Positions 34,072 to 43,050 of a DNA stretch of 64,000 nt are shown here, in pieces. The notes beneath the pieces are model-generated. The model saw only the letters and a program-made list of their open reading frames with translations. It searched no databases and was not told the origin of the DNA. The DNA comes from QWQI01 sp964608915. GTDB taxonomy: Bacteria > Planctomycetota > Planctomycetia > Isosphaerales > Isosphaeraceae. The stretch covers positions 38,049-102,048 of the forward strand of contig CAZSQA010000025.1 of the NCBI GenBank assembly GCA_964608915.1, given 5' to 3'. A program made the translations under genes and the position numbers. The first letter of the stretch is position 1, and each line of letters starts with the position of its first letter.

Positions 34072-35022
34072 TCATTTCTGACCGAGACGCCCGGCCGAAT
34101 CCCGAACCGTTTTCAGCAGTGCCTTGTCGCCCGGCGCGTCCTGGCCGATTTCCCAGATCATCACACCGCCCAGGCCCTTATCGACAGCATACCTGACTTT
34201 ATTGCGGATCGTGGCGGGTCCGTTGAAAGACATCGTGCCGGAGTCGTCGGCATCGTCCGCGGGGGCGAAGCGGGTGACGATCTCTTGCCACGTCATCGCT
34301 TCGCGGGTTTTCACGTCCCGGCCATAAAACGGCAGGCCGAAGACGATCTTCGAAATCGGAACGCCCGCCTTCGATTGCGTTTCGATATCCTTCACGCTGC
34401 CTTCGAAAGTCGCATGGCGGCCAGCATGATCATAGGCCATCACCTGTACGAAGTCGACCGCCTCGATCGCCTCCCGGTTCAATTTCTGCCATCCAGCCAG
34501 CGTGACGGAGAGTTTCAGCCCGACCGGTTCGAAAGCCGCCCGCAAAGCCTGCAACAAATCCCCATAGGCCCGTTCTTCTTCGGCCGTTTTCGGGTGTTCC
34601 CAGTCCAGGTCGATGCCGTCCATCCGATGTTCGCGGGCGAATTCCGAAACCGAATCGACGAACCTTTTCCGCTTCTCGGCCGACTGTGCCACAGCCGCGA
34701 AATGGCCGGAACGCTCCCAGCCGCCGATCGTGAGCCACAGTCGTCCGCCCGATTTCATTTCCCAGTCATACAGCCTGGCCCACGGGCATCGTTCGATCCG
34801 TTTCGAATCGATCGTGCCGTCTGCCCGCAATTCCGCCGAGAAGACGATCAGGTCCGTCAGGCCGTTGGCCATCGGTATTTCGAATCCGCCGAAGCGGTAG
34901 TCCGGCAGATATCCGGCGATCCGGAAGGGTTTCGGATCGGTGCGCGGCTGCGCGTCGGCATGGCCTGCGAATGCCAGGAGAGACAGGATCGATCCGAGAA
35001 AATGAAATCGCCAGGCGCGCAT
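34072..35022 (-). CDS. Secreted glycoside hydrolase family 18 (chitinase-like)
   Basis: 316 residues from ATG 35022. A signal peptide (Ile-Leu-Ser-Leu-Leu-Ala-Phe-Ala-Gly-His-Ala-Asp-Ala) leads into a GH18 barrel: Ile-Ala-Gly-Tyr-Leu-Pro-Asp-Tyr, Leu-Trp-Leu-Thr-Ile-Gly-Gly-Trp near 100, and the catalytic Asp-Gly-Ile-Asp-Leu-Asp-Trp-Glu (residues 135-142, acid Glu142). Val-Gln-Val-Met-Ala-Tyr-Asp, the Met-x-Tyr-Asp substrate-assist motif, and a late Gly-Gly-Val-Met-Ile-Trp-Glu are also present. The active site is complete, so hydrolysis of beta-1,4-GlcNAc polymers or peptidoglycan-like glycans is plausible. No binding module is attached. Confidence 0.92.
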   Translation of the reverse strand: MRAWRFHFLGSILSLLAFAGHADAQPRTDPKPFRIAGYLPDYRFGGFEIPMANGLTDLIVFSAELRADGTIDSKRIERCPWARLYDWEMKSGGRLWLTIGGWERSGHFAAVAQSAEKRKRFVDSVSEFAREHRMDGIDLDWEHPKTAEEERAYGDLLQALRAAFEPVGLKLSVTLAGWQKLNREAIEAVDFVQVMAYDHAGRHATFEGSVKDIETQSKAGVPISKIVFGLPFYGRDVKTREAMTWQEIVTRFAPADDADDSGTMSFNGPATIRNKVRYAVDKGLGGVMIWEIGQDAPGDKALLKTVRDSAGRLGQK

Positions 35023-35051
35023 CTTCGAAGCCTCTCCGTTCCGTTCGATTC

Positions 35052-35990
35052 TTATCGTTCGATCCCAAGCAATTTCAGAGCGTCGCGTTCGATCATGGCC
35101 TGGATCTTCGTTTCGTCCAGCCGGGGCAGGGCGGTGCCTTCCAGCATGCGGTTCATGGATGCCAGACCCGCGATGGTGGCGTCGACGGTCGTGAAGGGGT
35201 AATCCGTGCCGAAGAGCAGCTTGTCCCACACGCCATATTCCTGCACCAGCATCAGCGAATTGTAAAACTGCCAGGGGCGATAATGAAGGGCACTGATATC
35301 GGCGTAGACGTTCGGGTGCTTGCGGATGGTGACGATGCATTCGCCCTCGTACGGGTGCCCCAGGTGTGCCATGATGATTTTGACGTCCGGGAACCGCGTG
35401 GCGACGACGTCCAGGTGCCTCGGCAGCGTGCATTCCAGCGGTGCCTGGGCGATGAAAGTGGTGCCTGTGTGCAGCAGGACGGGCAATCGCATTTTCGTCG
35501 CGAAATGCCACAGCGGGTCGAGCCGCTCGTCGTCGGGCCGGAATCCGGCGTACATCGGCAGCAGCTTGATGCCCTTCAGGCCAAGCTCCTGCGAGCCCGC
35601 TTGCAATTCACTTTCCCAGCCTGGCTGGGTCGGGTCGACGGAGAGAAAGCCGATCAGGTGTTCGGGGTCCTGGGCGACATATTCGGCCACGTAGCGGTCG
35701 TCCACCCACAGGCCGCTGAGCTTCGCCTTGCCGCCGAAGACGATCGTGACGATTTCGTGTTTCGCCGCCGTCGTTTCGGCCGATTTGCGGTAATCTTCGA
35801 GCCGGACCGTCAGGTCGACTTCCACCCCCGCGCGGGCCCGCCGGGCCTGATCGCGGAAGTCATCCGAAAAGTGGCCGGGATAGGCCCAGGCGTGGCTGTG
35901 AACGTCGACGATCATGTCTCGGATGCTCGCTGCGGTGACGGGATTCGCTTTGACGCCCGCCATCGTAACGCGCACCGGCTGGCCAGGCAT
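35052..35990 (-). CDS. Amidohydrolase_2 (ACMSD-like TIM-barrel) family protein
   Basis: Up to 312 residues. Asp-Val-His-Ser-His near residue 29 provides the metal HxH pair. Lys-Gly-Ile-Lys-Leu-Leu-Pro-Met-Tyr, Leu-Leu-His-Thr-Gly, Met-Ala-His-Leu-Gly-His-Pro and Phe-Gly-Thr-Asp-Tyr-Pro-Phe (metal Asp) follow in family order. Members decarboxylate or hydrolyse cyclic/aromatic substrates; which one applies here is open. ATG 35990 gives the full frame; ATG 35915, immediately before Ile-Val-Asp-Val-His, is an equally good start. GH18 follows 29 nt downstream on the same strand. Confidence 0.85.
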   Translation of the reverse strand: MPGQPVRVTMAGVKANPVTAASIRDMIVDVHSHAWAYPGHFSDDFRDQARRARAGVEVDLTVRLEDYRKSAETTAAKHEIVTIVFGGKAKLSGLWVDDRYVAEYVAQDPEHLIGFLSVDPTQPGWESELQAGSQELGLKGIKLLPMYAGFRPDDERLDPLWHFATKMRLPVLLHTGTTFIAQAPLECTLPRHLDVVATRFPDVKIIMAHLGHPYEGECIVTIRKHPNVYADISALHYRPWQFYNSLMLVQEYGVWDKLLFGTDYPFTTVDATIAGLASMNRMLEGTALPRLDETKIQAMIERDALKLLGIER

Positions 35991-36024
35991 GCCGATTTTT
36001 GCCTGGCCTTACGGATGACCTGGC

Positions 36025-37122
36025 TCAATAAATCTTCAGCAGCCAGAAGGTCAGGCCGAAGGTGTAATGGTTCGGGCCGCCGATCATGGGGATTTCGACG
36101 CCGGCCAGATGATACCAGTTATCGACGATCTGGGCCCGGTAGCCGGGTGTCATGCTGAAAAACGCGTTCGCCGGGGCAGGACCTTCCAGCGTCGTGAAGA
36201 AGTTCATCGAGTTGTAGACGACCAGATCGCCGATAATCGGCGTGCCGGCGTCGGTCAGATATTTGCCGATGGCGAAATTCACGTTGCCCGTGGTGCGGTT
36301 GCCGGCCGGGACGTCGTTGAACGGAACGCCGAGATTTACGCCGCCCCGAACCACCCAGCGGTCCGGCAGCGATTGCCAGAACTGCAGGCCCACCTGGCCG
36401 ATCGACGAACCGCCGCCCACCGGCTGCTGACCCGTGGCTGTCGATGCCCCGATGATGGCCAGGACAGTCGTATCACGCGTTTCGTGAAGGCGTACCCGGG
36501 CCCGGAATGTCAGGTCGCCGAACTGGGTCAGATACTGGTTTTCGGGGCCTCCCTTGGCGGAGGTCAGATAGGGCACGTCGATGCGCAAGTCGAGCCGCTG
36601 GTTGAGGGGCACGAAGATCGTCCACGTAGCCGAATAGTTTTCGCCATTGCCGCCGGCATTTTGCTTATATGAGAACTCGTTGAACCAGAGCCGGTACATG
36701 ACGCCGTCGAAGGCGTTGATCCATCCCTGCCGGGGCGCGCCATAGGTGGATAACGGCGTGAAGGCGAATGGCTGATCCCATCCCTGCGTAAAGAGTTGCG
36801 AAAACGGCAGAGGCTCCCAGTTGTCGGAATTGGCCTCGCCGAAGATCGACTCGAGGGCGACGTCGAAAAACGACATGCGCGTCGGCGCTTCCAGTGCCAC
36901 GGCCTGCGGCACCTGGTCGAACAGCCCGCCGACCGTAGCAGGTGCTTCCGGCTGAAGTTCGCTGAATTCGATGCCGGGCAGAACCGGATCCGGCACGGCC
37001 GGAATCGCCGGATCCTGAGCCTTGACCGGCATCGCCGGGATGGCCGCGATCGCGACGGCGAAAGCGAAGCAGGCGATTCGCAGGAACCAGCCCGTGCCGG
37101 GCACCGAGCGATCGTTCGACAT
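36025..37122 (-). CDS. Outer-membrane-type beta-rich exported protein of unknown function
   Basis: 365 residues from ATG 37122, chosen for the AGAGGG site six bases upstream; ATGs at 37128 and 37149 are possible. A signal peptide ends near Ala-Met-Pro-Val-Lys-Ala. After a Pro/Ala-rich ~60 residues the sequence alternates polar and aromatic residues (Trp-Thr-Ile-Phe-Val-Pro, Leu-Thr-Phe-Arg-Ala-Arg-Val-Arg-Leu, Phe-Gly-Leu-Thr-Phe-Trp-Leu at the end), the pattern of transmembrane beta strands with an aromatic C-terminus. It resembles outer-membrane transporter-type proteins of the MetA-pathway/OmpL family only in general form. No clear partner nearby. Confidence 0.7.
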   Translation of the reverse strand: MSNDRSVPGTGWFLRIACFAFAVAIAAIPAMPVKAQDPAIPAVPDPVLPGIEFSELQPEAPATVGGLFDQVPQAVALEAPTRMSFFDVALESIFGEANSDNWEPLPFSQLFTQGWDQPFAFTPLSTYGAPRQGWINAFDGVMYRLWFNEFSYKQNAGGNGENYSATWTIFVPLNQRLDLRIDVPYLTSAKGGPENQYLTQFGDLTFRARVRLHETRDTTVLAIIGASTATGQQPVGGGSSIGQVGLQFWQSLPDRWVVRGGVNLGVPFNDVPAGNRTTGNVNFAIGKYLTDAGTPIIGDLVVYNSMNFFTTLEGPAPANAFFSMTPGYRAQIVDNWYHLAGVEIPMIGGPNHYTFGLTFWLLKIY

Positions 37123-37376
37123 GGTCATCCCTCTGGCCGATGGGGCCATAGTTGTGCGGCTGGTTCAGGCGAAGAGCAGCGATCTCGATACGCCCCGATT
37201 CGACGCCGGATACGATCGAACCCCGTTCGACCGACCCGCGCATACCGTCAGCCTGATCCGTATGATTGATTCATTCGGCAAAATCGGTACAAAACTTGGA
37301 ATTATGTCGATCGGTATGAGCGCAACGCTCGGATCACCAGGATCAGCGGACAGGACCGAAAGTCTCAGCGAACCGG

Positions 37377-38108
37377 TCAGTTCTCGTCCGCTTCGTCCGG
37401 TTCGTCCGACGCCGGGGCGGGGGTTTCACGCATGCGATAGCCCAGGCCACGGACGGTTTCGATGAGGTCGGCATGGTCGCCGAGCTTTTTGCGAAGGCTT
37501 TTGATGTGGACGTCTATGGTGCGCTCCAGCACGATGGCGTCTTCGCCCATGCCGGCGTCCATCAGTTCGTTGCGCGAAAAGGCCCGGCCCACGCGGCGGA
37601 TCAGGGCCTCCAGCAGCCGGAATTCGGTCGGGGTCAGCACCAGCTCGCGGCCGTCGACGGTCACCTTGTGGCGAACACGGTCGATGACGATGCCCAGGTG
37701 CGTGAGCGTGTCTCGGTCTTCCTCGCCGCCGGTTTCCTTGCGCCGCAACTCACGCCGGACGCGCTGGATCAGCACCTTCACGGAGAACGGTTTGGTCACG
37801 TAATCGTCGGCCCCAGTGGCGAAGCCGATGAGCTGGTCCGATTCCTCGCTCTTGGCCGTGATCATGATCACCGGCACGTGCTTAGTCACTGGCGAGGTTT
37901 TCAGGTCGCGGCAGATGTCGAGGCCGCTTTTGCCCGGCAGCATCAGGTCGAGCAGGATCAGGTCCGGCACGTTGGCCTGGGCCAGGCGCAGGCCCTGCGA
38001 GCCGTCCTGGGCTACGGACGTTTCGAAGCCCTCACGCTGAAGGTTGATCTCCAGAATCTCGGAAAGGGCACGTTCGTCTTCGATGATCAGAATTCGCGGC
38101 TTGGCCAT
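37377..38108 (-). CDS. phoB: PhoB/OmpR-family phosphate response regulator
   Basis: 243 residues. Receiver domain: acidic Glu10-Asp11, phosphoacceptor Asp54 in Leu-Leu-Asp-Leu-Met-Leu-Pro, Thr in Met-Ile-Thr-Ala-Lys and Lys106 in Thr-Lys-Pro-Phe. The C-terminal winged helix has Leu-Thr-Pro-Thr-Glu-Phe-Arg-Leu-Leu-Glu, Arg-Thr-Ile-Asp-Val-His-Ile-Lys-Ser-Leu-Arg-Lys-Lys-Leu and Val-Arg-Gly-Leu-Gly-Tyr-Arg, as in PhoB. The last 15 residues are acidic. It lies 68 nt downstream of pstB on the same strand, supporting control of phosphate uptake. No PhoR kinase follows it here. Confidence 0.9.
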   Translation of the reverse strand: MAKPRILIIEDERALSEILEINLQREGFETSVAQDGSQGLRLAQANVPDLILLDLMLPGKSGLDICRDLKTSPVTKHVPVIMITAKSEESDQLIGFATGADDYVTKPFSVKVLIQRVRRELRRKETGGEEDRDTLTHLGIVIDRVRHKVTVDGRELVLTPTEFRLLEALIRRVGRAFSRNELMDAGMGEDAIVLERTIDVHIKSLRKKLGDHADLIETVRGLGYRMRETPAPASDEPDEADEN

Positions 38109-38176
38109 GAGTCTTCAAGTTCCGGTGACTATGTCGGTCAGGTCAAGTGTGTCGATCGCGGGCGTCGTCGCCGATG

Positions 38177-39052
38177 TCAGCCGATGCGGCCCGTGATGTA
38201 GGCTTCGGTGCGGGGGTCGGTGGGGTTGGTGAACAGCCGGTGCGTCGGGCTGAATTCCACGACGACACCGACGCGCCGCCCCTGGCCGGGGGCGCTGTCC
38301 AGCATGAGGCAGGCGGTCATGTCGCTGACGCGGCGTGCCTGCTGCATGTTGTGGGTGACGATCACGATCGTGTATTCCGACTTCAGGTCTTCCATCAGGT
38401 CTTCCACGGCGGCCGTGGAGATCGGGTCGAGGGCCGAGCAGGGCTCGTCCATCAGGATGATCTCGGGCTCGACGGCCAGTGTCCGCGCGATGCACAGCCG
38501 CTGCTGCTGGCCGCCCGAAAGCTGCTCGCCCGACTTGCCCAGCTTGTCCTTCACTTCGTCCCAGAGCGCCGCGCGCCTCAGGCAGCGTTCGACGAGTTCG
38601 TCCATGTCGCCCTGATAGCCGTTGATCCGCGCGCCCCAGGCGATGTTGTCGTAAATGCTTTTCGGGAAAGGGTTCGGCTTCTGAAAGACCATGCCCACGC
38701 GCCGCCGCACGGCGACGACGTCTACCGCCGGGGCCATCAGGTCCTGTTCGTGCAGCCAGATCTTGCCTTCCACGCGCAGCCCGGGGATGAGGTCGTTCAT
38801 CCGGTTGAAGCAGCGTAAAAGCGTGCTCTTGCCGCAGCCGGAAGGGCCGATCAGGGCCGTGATCCGGTTGCCCGGTATGGCCAGGGAAATGTCCTGAAGG
38901 GCCTGAGTCGGCCCGTAGAAGACACTCAGCGAATCGGTTCGAAGGACGTGGTCGGTCATGTGGGGGGCTCCCCCGTTCGAGATTTCCTGCTCCGCCATGA
39001 TGCGAATCGCTTCGGTCGCGACATACCGGGCACTGACGCTCGTCGTGCTCAT
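38177..39052 (-). CDS. pstB: Phosphate ABC transporter ATP-binding protein
   Basis: 291 residues from ATG 39052; a second ATG at 38959, with its own GGGGGA site, gives the usual ~260-residue PstB. Walker A Gly-Pro-Ser-Gly-Cys-Gly-Lys-Ser-Thr, the PstB-specific Val-Phe-Gln-Lys-Pro-Asn-Pro-Phe-Pro Q-loop, signature Leu-Ser-Gly-Gly-Gln-Gln-Gln-Arg, Walker B Ile-Ile-Leu-Met-Asp-Glu-Pro and the H-loop His-Asn-Met-Gln-Gln-Ala are all present. It powers phosphate import through PstCA at the inner membrane. The long form starts five bases after the pstA stop. Confidence 0.95.
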   Translation of the reverse strand: MSTTSVSARYVATEAIRIMAEQEISNGGAPHMTDHVLRTDSLSVFYGPTQALQDISLAIPGNRITALIGPSGCGKSTLLRCFNRMNDLIPGLRVEGKIWLHEQDLMAPAVDVVAVRRRVGMVFQKPNPFPKSIYDNIAWGARINGYQGDMDELVERCLRRAALWDEVKDKLGKSGEQLSGGQQQRLCIARTLAVEPEIILMDEPCSALDPISTAAVEDLMEDLKSEYTIVIVTHNMQQARRVSDMTACLMLDSAPGQGRRVGVVVEFSPTHRLFTNPTDPRTEAYITGRIG

Positions 39053-39057
39053 CGCAT

Positions 39058-40077
39058 TCAGGCTCCCCGGCGGGCCCGCGTGGCGAGCGACCCGCTCCGC
39101 CGGCTCGCCCGCTGACGAATCCAGATCGCCATGAAGTTCATACTCAGGAGCATGCACAGAAGGATCAATATCCCGCCCGCGGCCACGGTCGAATACGCCT
39201 CGGCCGGTTCCTTGGCATTGTAATAGATTTCCACGGGCAGGGCCGTGTAGCGGTCGAACGGCCCTCGCGGCACTTTCAAGAGGCTCGCCGCCGCGCCGAC
39301 CATCAGCAGTGGCGCGGTCTCGCCGATCGCCCGCGACACGCCCAGAATCGTGCCCGTCAGAATGCCCGGCGAAGCGGCCGGCAGAAGGTGGTCGCGGATC
39401 ATCTGCCAGCGGGTCGCCCCCAGAGCCAGCGCCGCCAGGCGCAGCGATTTCGGCACGGCGCGCAGGGCCTCCTGCGTGGCGATCACGATCACGGGCAGAA
39501 TCAGCAGCGAAAGCGTCAATGCCCCGGCCAGCAGGCACGGCCCCAGAGCCAGCCGTTCGAAGCCGAGCCCTCGCTGGAACAGAATGAGCCCCAGAAGGCC
39601 GTAGACGATCGAAGGCACGCCGGCCAGGTTGGCGATGTTCATCTGCACGAAGCTCTTCCACCGGCTTTTACCGCAATACTCTTCCAGGTAAACCGCGGCG
39701 CCCACGCCCACCGGCACGGCGATCGCCACGACGAAGAACAGCAGCCAGGCCGAGCCGATCAGCCCGACGAGATACCCCGATTCGGAAGCGTCCAGGCCCG
39801 TCTTGTTCGTGACGAGCCGCCTGATCAGCGAAAACGCTTCGGAAACCCGCCCCACCGGCGAAACGCTCCGCCCCGGCTCGCCACCGGCTGGAATCAGCAC
39901 CCGCAGCAGCACCGCGCCGATGACCGTCGCCAGAAAGACCACGGAAACGCTCGTCGCCGCGAAGCACGTCCAGCGGAACAGCGGGTCCATCAGCGCCCGC
40001 CGCCGGTGATTCGGGCGAAAGTTCGTATCGGTGCCGGTCAGCGGCCGCGTGGCCGTAAGCGTGTCGGCCGAATTCAA
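39058..40077 (-). CDS. pstA: Phosphate ABC transporter permease PstA
   Basis: The best start is TTG 40077. GGGAGG lies seven bases upstream, and the TTG overlaps the pstC stop as TTGA, giving 339 residues. An ATG at 39990 (310 residues) is the alternative. Six transmembrane segments follow a polar N-terminus. The permease signature is clear: Leu-Ala-Gly-Val-Pro-Ser-Ile-Val-Tyr-Gly-Leu-Leu-Gly, then Glu-Ala-Leu-Arg-Ala-Val-Pro (EAA-like loop) and Ser-Arg-Ala-Ile-Gly-Glu-Thr-Ala-Pro-Leu. It forms the inner-membrane channel with PstC. Confidence 0.93.
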   Translation of the reverse strand: MNSADTLTATRPLTGTDTNFRPNHRRRALMDPLFRWTCFAATSVSVVFLATVIGAVLLRVLIPAGGEPGRSVSPVGRVSEAFSLIRRLVTNKTGLDASESGYLVGLIGSAWLLFFVVAIAVPVGVGAAVYLEEYCGKSRWKSFVQMNIANLAGVPSIVYGLLGLILFQRGLGFERLALGPCLLAGALTLSLLILPVIVIATQEALRAVPKSLRLAALALGATRWQMIRDHLLPAASPGILTGTILGVSRAIGETAPLLMVGAAASLLKVPRGPFDRYTALPVEIYYNAKEPAEAYSTVAAGGILILLCMLLSMNFMAIWIRQRASRRSGSLATRARRGA

Positions 40078-41021
40078 GAGTATTCCTCCCGATAGCGCCG
40101 GAGGATCGCGCCGGAGACCAGATTCAGGCTGAGCGTCATCAGGAACAGAACCGTGCCGACCGCGAACAGAGAAAGATGCTCGGGCGATCCGTAAGGGGCG
40201 TCGCCGGAGGTGACCGACACGATATAGGCCGTCATCGTCTGTACGGACGTCAAAACGTTGGGCGAAATCTGCGGCATTTGTCCCGCCGCCAGCACGACGG
40301 CCATCGTCTCGCCGATCGCCCGCGAAAACGCCAGGATGAACGAAGCCATGATGCCCGAAAGGCCCGCCGGCACGACGACCTGAGTGGAGACTTCGAACTT
40401 CGTCGCCCCCAGGCCATAGGCCGCTTCGCGAAGGCCCTGCGGCACGGCCCGAAGGACGTCCTCGGAGAGTGACGACACCATCGGAATGATCATGATGCCC
40501 ACGACGATCGCCGCGCTGGCGGCGTTGTAAGTGTCCACCTTGATGCCCGCCTGCCCCAGGGTGTAGCGCAAAAGCGGTGTCACGACGAGCAGGGCCAGAT
40601 AGCCGTAAACGATCGTCGGTACGCCGGCCAGCAATTCCAGAGTCGGTTTCAGGATCGACCTCGTCCGGTGCGTCGCGTATTCGCTCAGATAGATCGCCGC
40701 CGCCAGTCCGATGGGCAGGGCGATGAGGCTCGAGCCGACCGTCACCACGAGCGTGCCCCAGACCAGCGGCAAGACGCCGTAGCGGGGTGGATCGGCCTCG
40801 GGCCGCATCGCCGTGCCGGTCAGGAATTCCAGAGGCGTCACTTCGCCCGTGCGGAAGAATCGAACCGTTTCCGTGCCCAGGACGACCAGGATGCCGAGCG
40901 TCGTGAGAATCGTCAGCAACGCGAACGAAGCCAGCAGCGCGTGTACGAACCATTCCCGCCAGCGCACCAGCCGGCCCGGGCTTTTCCACCGAGAGTCGGC
41001 CGGAGATGTCGGTAGGTTCAT
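40074..41021 (-). CDS. pstC: Phosphate ABC transporter permease PstC
   Basis: 315 residues from ATG 41021 with an AGGAAAGAGAG region upstream. It has six membrane helices, Leu-Ala-Gly-Val-Pro-Thr-Ile-Val-Tyr-Gly-Tyr-Leu-Ala, the EAA loop Asp-Val-Leu-Arg-Ala-Val-Pro-Gln-Gly-Leu-Arg-Glu-Ala-Ala-Tyr-Gly-Leu-Gly-Ala and Ala-Ile-Gly-Glu-Thr-Met-Ala-Val. ATGA overlap with pstS upstream and TTGA overlap with pstA downstream show tight translational coupling through the operon. Confidence 0.95.
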   Translation of the reverse strand: MNLPTSPADSRWKSPGRLVRWREWFVHALLASFALLTILTTLGILVVLGTETVRFFRTGEVTPLEFLTGTAMRPEADPPRYGVLPLVWGTLVVTVGSSLIALPIGLAAAIYLSEYATHRTRSILKPTLELLAGVPTIVYGYLALLVVTPLLRYTLGQAGIKVDTYNAASAAIVVGIMIIPMVSSLSEDVLRAVPQGLREAAYGLGATKFEVSTQVVVPAGLSGIMASFILAFSRAIGETMAVVLAAGQMPQISPNVLTSVQTMTAYIVSVTSGDAPYGSPEHLSLFAVGTVLFLMTLSLNLVSGAILRRYREEYS

Positions 41022-42004
41022 TCCGCGCTCTCTTTCCTGCCGTTCACGGCCACGTGGCGGGCGTTCGCAAGTGTTTCGAACCGCGTGCGATTCTCGCGAA
41101 TCTCGTCGCTCTTCGGGCCGACGTAACCGGCCCGTTCCGCGATTTCGGTCACCTGGCTCAGATAATAACCCAGAAAGCCCCGCACCCGCGACCTTTCGGC
41201 CGAGGCATTCCGCACGTAAAGATACAGCGGCCGGGCCAGCGCCGGATATTCACCGCTGAGGATCGTCTCACGCGACGGCGTCACCGGCTTGCCCGATTTA
41301 CCCGCCACCTGCACGCATTTCAGCTTGTCGCGGTTCGCCATGAAATGGGCGAATCCGAAATAACCGAGCGAATCCCGGTCGCCGGCCACGCCGCGTACCA
41401 GCGTGTTGTCGTCCGGCGAGGCCTGCACGTCGTCGCGCTGGGCCCGGGCCTTGTGCACGATCGCCTCGGTGAAGAATTCGAAGGTGCCGGAATCTTTGTC
41501 GGGCGAAAACAGCGAGATCCGCCGGTCAGGCCAGGCCGCGTTCAAATCCTTCCAGGTGCGGATTTTCGAACCGGGCTCCCAGATCGACTTGAGCTGGTCG
41601 AGCGAAAGCGAATCGACGAAGTCATTTTCCGGGTGCACCACCACCGTGATGCCGTCATGCCCGACGACGAACCGGCTCCAGGCGTTTTCGCCGACGGCTT
41701 TGGCCTCTTCCGCGGGCTTCGCCTTGCGCGAAGCGTTCACGATGTCGGCCTCGCCTTCGAAATACCGGCTGAAACCGCCGCCCGTGCCGTGACTTTCCAC
41801 GATGACGTCCGTTTCGGGCTCCACCCGGTCATACCACACCTGGGCGACTTTCGAAACCCGGAACACCGTGCTCGATCCGTCCAGAACGACGGGATCGATG
41901 CCTCCGCCGCAACCGGCCGCCAGACAAGCCGTCAGGCCGATCGCCAGCATGAGGGCATTCGAAATTCGATCGCTCAGGGAATAGGGGTTTTTCGCTAGAC
42001 TCAT
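41018..42004 (-). CDS. pstS: Phosphate-binding lipoprotein PstS
   Basis: 328 residues. Leu-Ala-Ala-Gly-Cys32 is a lipobox, so the protein is anchored in a membrane rather than free in the periplasm. Asp-Gly-Ser-Ser-Thr-Val (near 42), Ser-His-Gly-Thr-Gly-Gly-Gly-Phe and Ser-Pro-Asp-Lys-Asp-Ser-Gly-Thr form the phosphate-binding loops. It captures phosphate and delivers it to PstCA. It starts 17 nt after the stop of an alpha/beta-hydrolase gene on the same strand, so either that gene is in the Pho operon or a promoter lies inside it. Confidence 0.94.
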   Translation of the reverse strand: MSLAKNPYSLSDRISNALMLAIGLTACLAAGCGGGIDPVVLDGSSTVFRVSKVAQVWYDRVEPETDVIVESHGTGGGFSRYFEGEADIVNASRKAKPAEEAKAVGENAWSRFVVGHDGITVVVHPENDFVDSLSLDQLKSIWEPGSKIRTWKDLNAAWPDRRISLFSPDKDSGTFEFFTEAIVHKARAQRDDVQASPDDNTLVRGVAGDRDSLGYFGFAHFMANRDKLKCVQVAGKSGKPVTPSRETILSGEYPALARPLYLYVRNASAERSRVRGFLGYYLSQVTEIAERAGYVGPKSDEIRENRTRFETLANARHVAVNGRKESAE

Positions 42005-42021
42005 CGGTCGCCATTCGCTCC

Positions 42022-43050
42022 TCAGGAGCCCCCGAGCCGGTTCCGGCTCATGAACTGGCGCACCAGTTCATGAAACTTCTCCGGCTCGTCCTCGTGCGGC
42101 ATGTGCCCGGCCTCGGCCCAGATCACCAGTTCGGCGCCCGGAATGTCGCGTGCCAGGGCTTCGCCCGCCGCCAGAGGGATCACATTGTCTTTCCTGCCCC
42201 AAAGGACCGTCACAGGGCATTTCAGCTCACTTAGCGGAATCGGCTTCGCCGTGTCCGGCGGCGGGTTCATCATCGCCAGAAGGGCCTCTGGCGCGCCCTC
42301 GATCGTCGTCGGCACGAAGTAGGCGTTCACCATCTCGTCGGTCACCGGCTCGCGGCCTTCGTAAACCGATTCGAGCATGCCCCGCAAACGGTCCCGCGTC
42401 AGCAGTGTCCTCACCAGGGCCACCGCCAGAACCGAGTTGCGGCCCTTGAATTTCGTCGTGTCCACTCCGCCGGCTTCGAAATCGAGCCGCGTGAAGGGCC
42501 GCACCGCGTCCACCAGGATCAGCCCCGAACATCGGTCCGGATGCTCCAGCGCCACGCGTGCCGCGATCGCCCCGCCCATCGAATTGCCGACGATCACCGG
42601 CTTGCGGATGCCCAGGGTGTCCATCGCCGCCAGCACATGCCGGGCATAGGCCGCCTCGTTGTACTGGCCGTCTTTCGGCTTTTCCGTCAGGCCGAAACCC
42701 TTGATGTCGATCGCCGTGACTCGGCCGATCCTGCCCAGGGCGTCCAGATTCTTTCGCCAGGTGTAGGTGCTCGAGCCGAAGCCGTGCAGCAGGAGAATTT
42801 CAGGCCCGGATTCGCCCCTGCGGACGAAATAGGTCTTCACGCCACCCGCTTCCGCCAGACGCTCTCCCGGCACCACGTCCGTCAGCTTTTTGAGCGGCTC
42901 CACGAGCGGCTTCTTCGGTTTCGAAGTTGCGCCCGCTGCCGGCTTCGCTGCGTCTTCTTTCTGCGCGAACGCTGCGCCCGAGCAACACAGCGTCATCGAA
43001 GCCGCGATCGCCGCAAAACAGGTTCGGAAGATTTCGAAGCGACTTTTCAT
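42022..43050 (-). CDS. Exported alpha/beta-hydrolase
   Basis: 342 residues from ATG 43050. A signal peptide (Cys-Phe-Ala-Ala-Ile-Ala-Ala-Ser-Met ... Ala-Ala-Phe-Ala-Gln) and a Lys/Ala/Pro-rich linker precede the hydrolase. The nucleophile is Ser in Val-Gly-Asn-Ser-Met-Gly-Gly, the acid Asp in Trp-Gly-Arg-Lys-Asp, and the His in Glu-Ala-Gly-His-Met-Pro-His, with oxyanion His-Gly-Phe-Gly upstream. It looks like a C-C hydrolase/haloalkane-type member of the superfamily; substrate unknown. It sits immediately upstream of pstS (17 nt). Confidence 0.87.
   Translation of the reverse strand: MKSRFEIFRTCFAAIAASMTLCCSGAAFAQKEDAAKPAAGATSKPKKPLVEPLKKLTDVVPGERLAEAGGVKTYFVRRGESGPEILLLHGFGSSTYTWRKNLDALGRIGRVTAIDIKGFGLTEKPKDGQYNEAAYARHVLAAMDTLGIRKPVIVGNSMGGAIAARVALEHPDRCSGLILVDAVRPFTRLDFEAGGVDTTKFKGRNSVLAVALVRTLLTRDRLRGMLESVYEGREPVTDEMVNAYFVPTTIEGAPEALLAMMNPPPDTAKPIPLSELKCPVTVLWGRKDNVIPLAAGEALARDIPGAELVIWAEAGHMPHEDEPEKFHELVRQFMSRNRLGGS

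Noticed and set aside
39058..40989. A 643-codon protein covering pstA and most of pstC
   Set aside because: The upstream two-thirds of the frame is an out-of-frame reading of pstC; the TTG at 40077 with a perfect ribosome-binding site marks the real pstA start.
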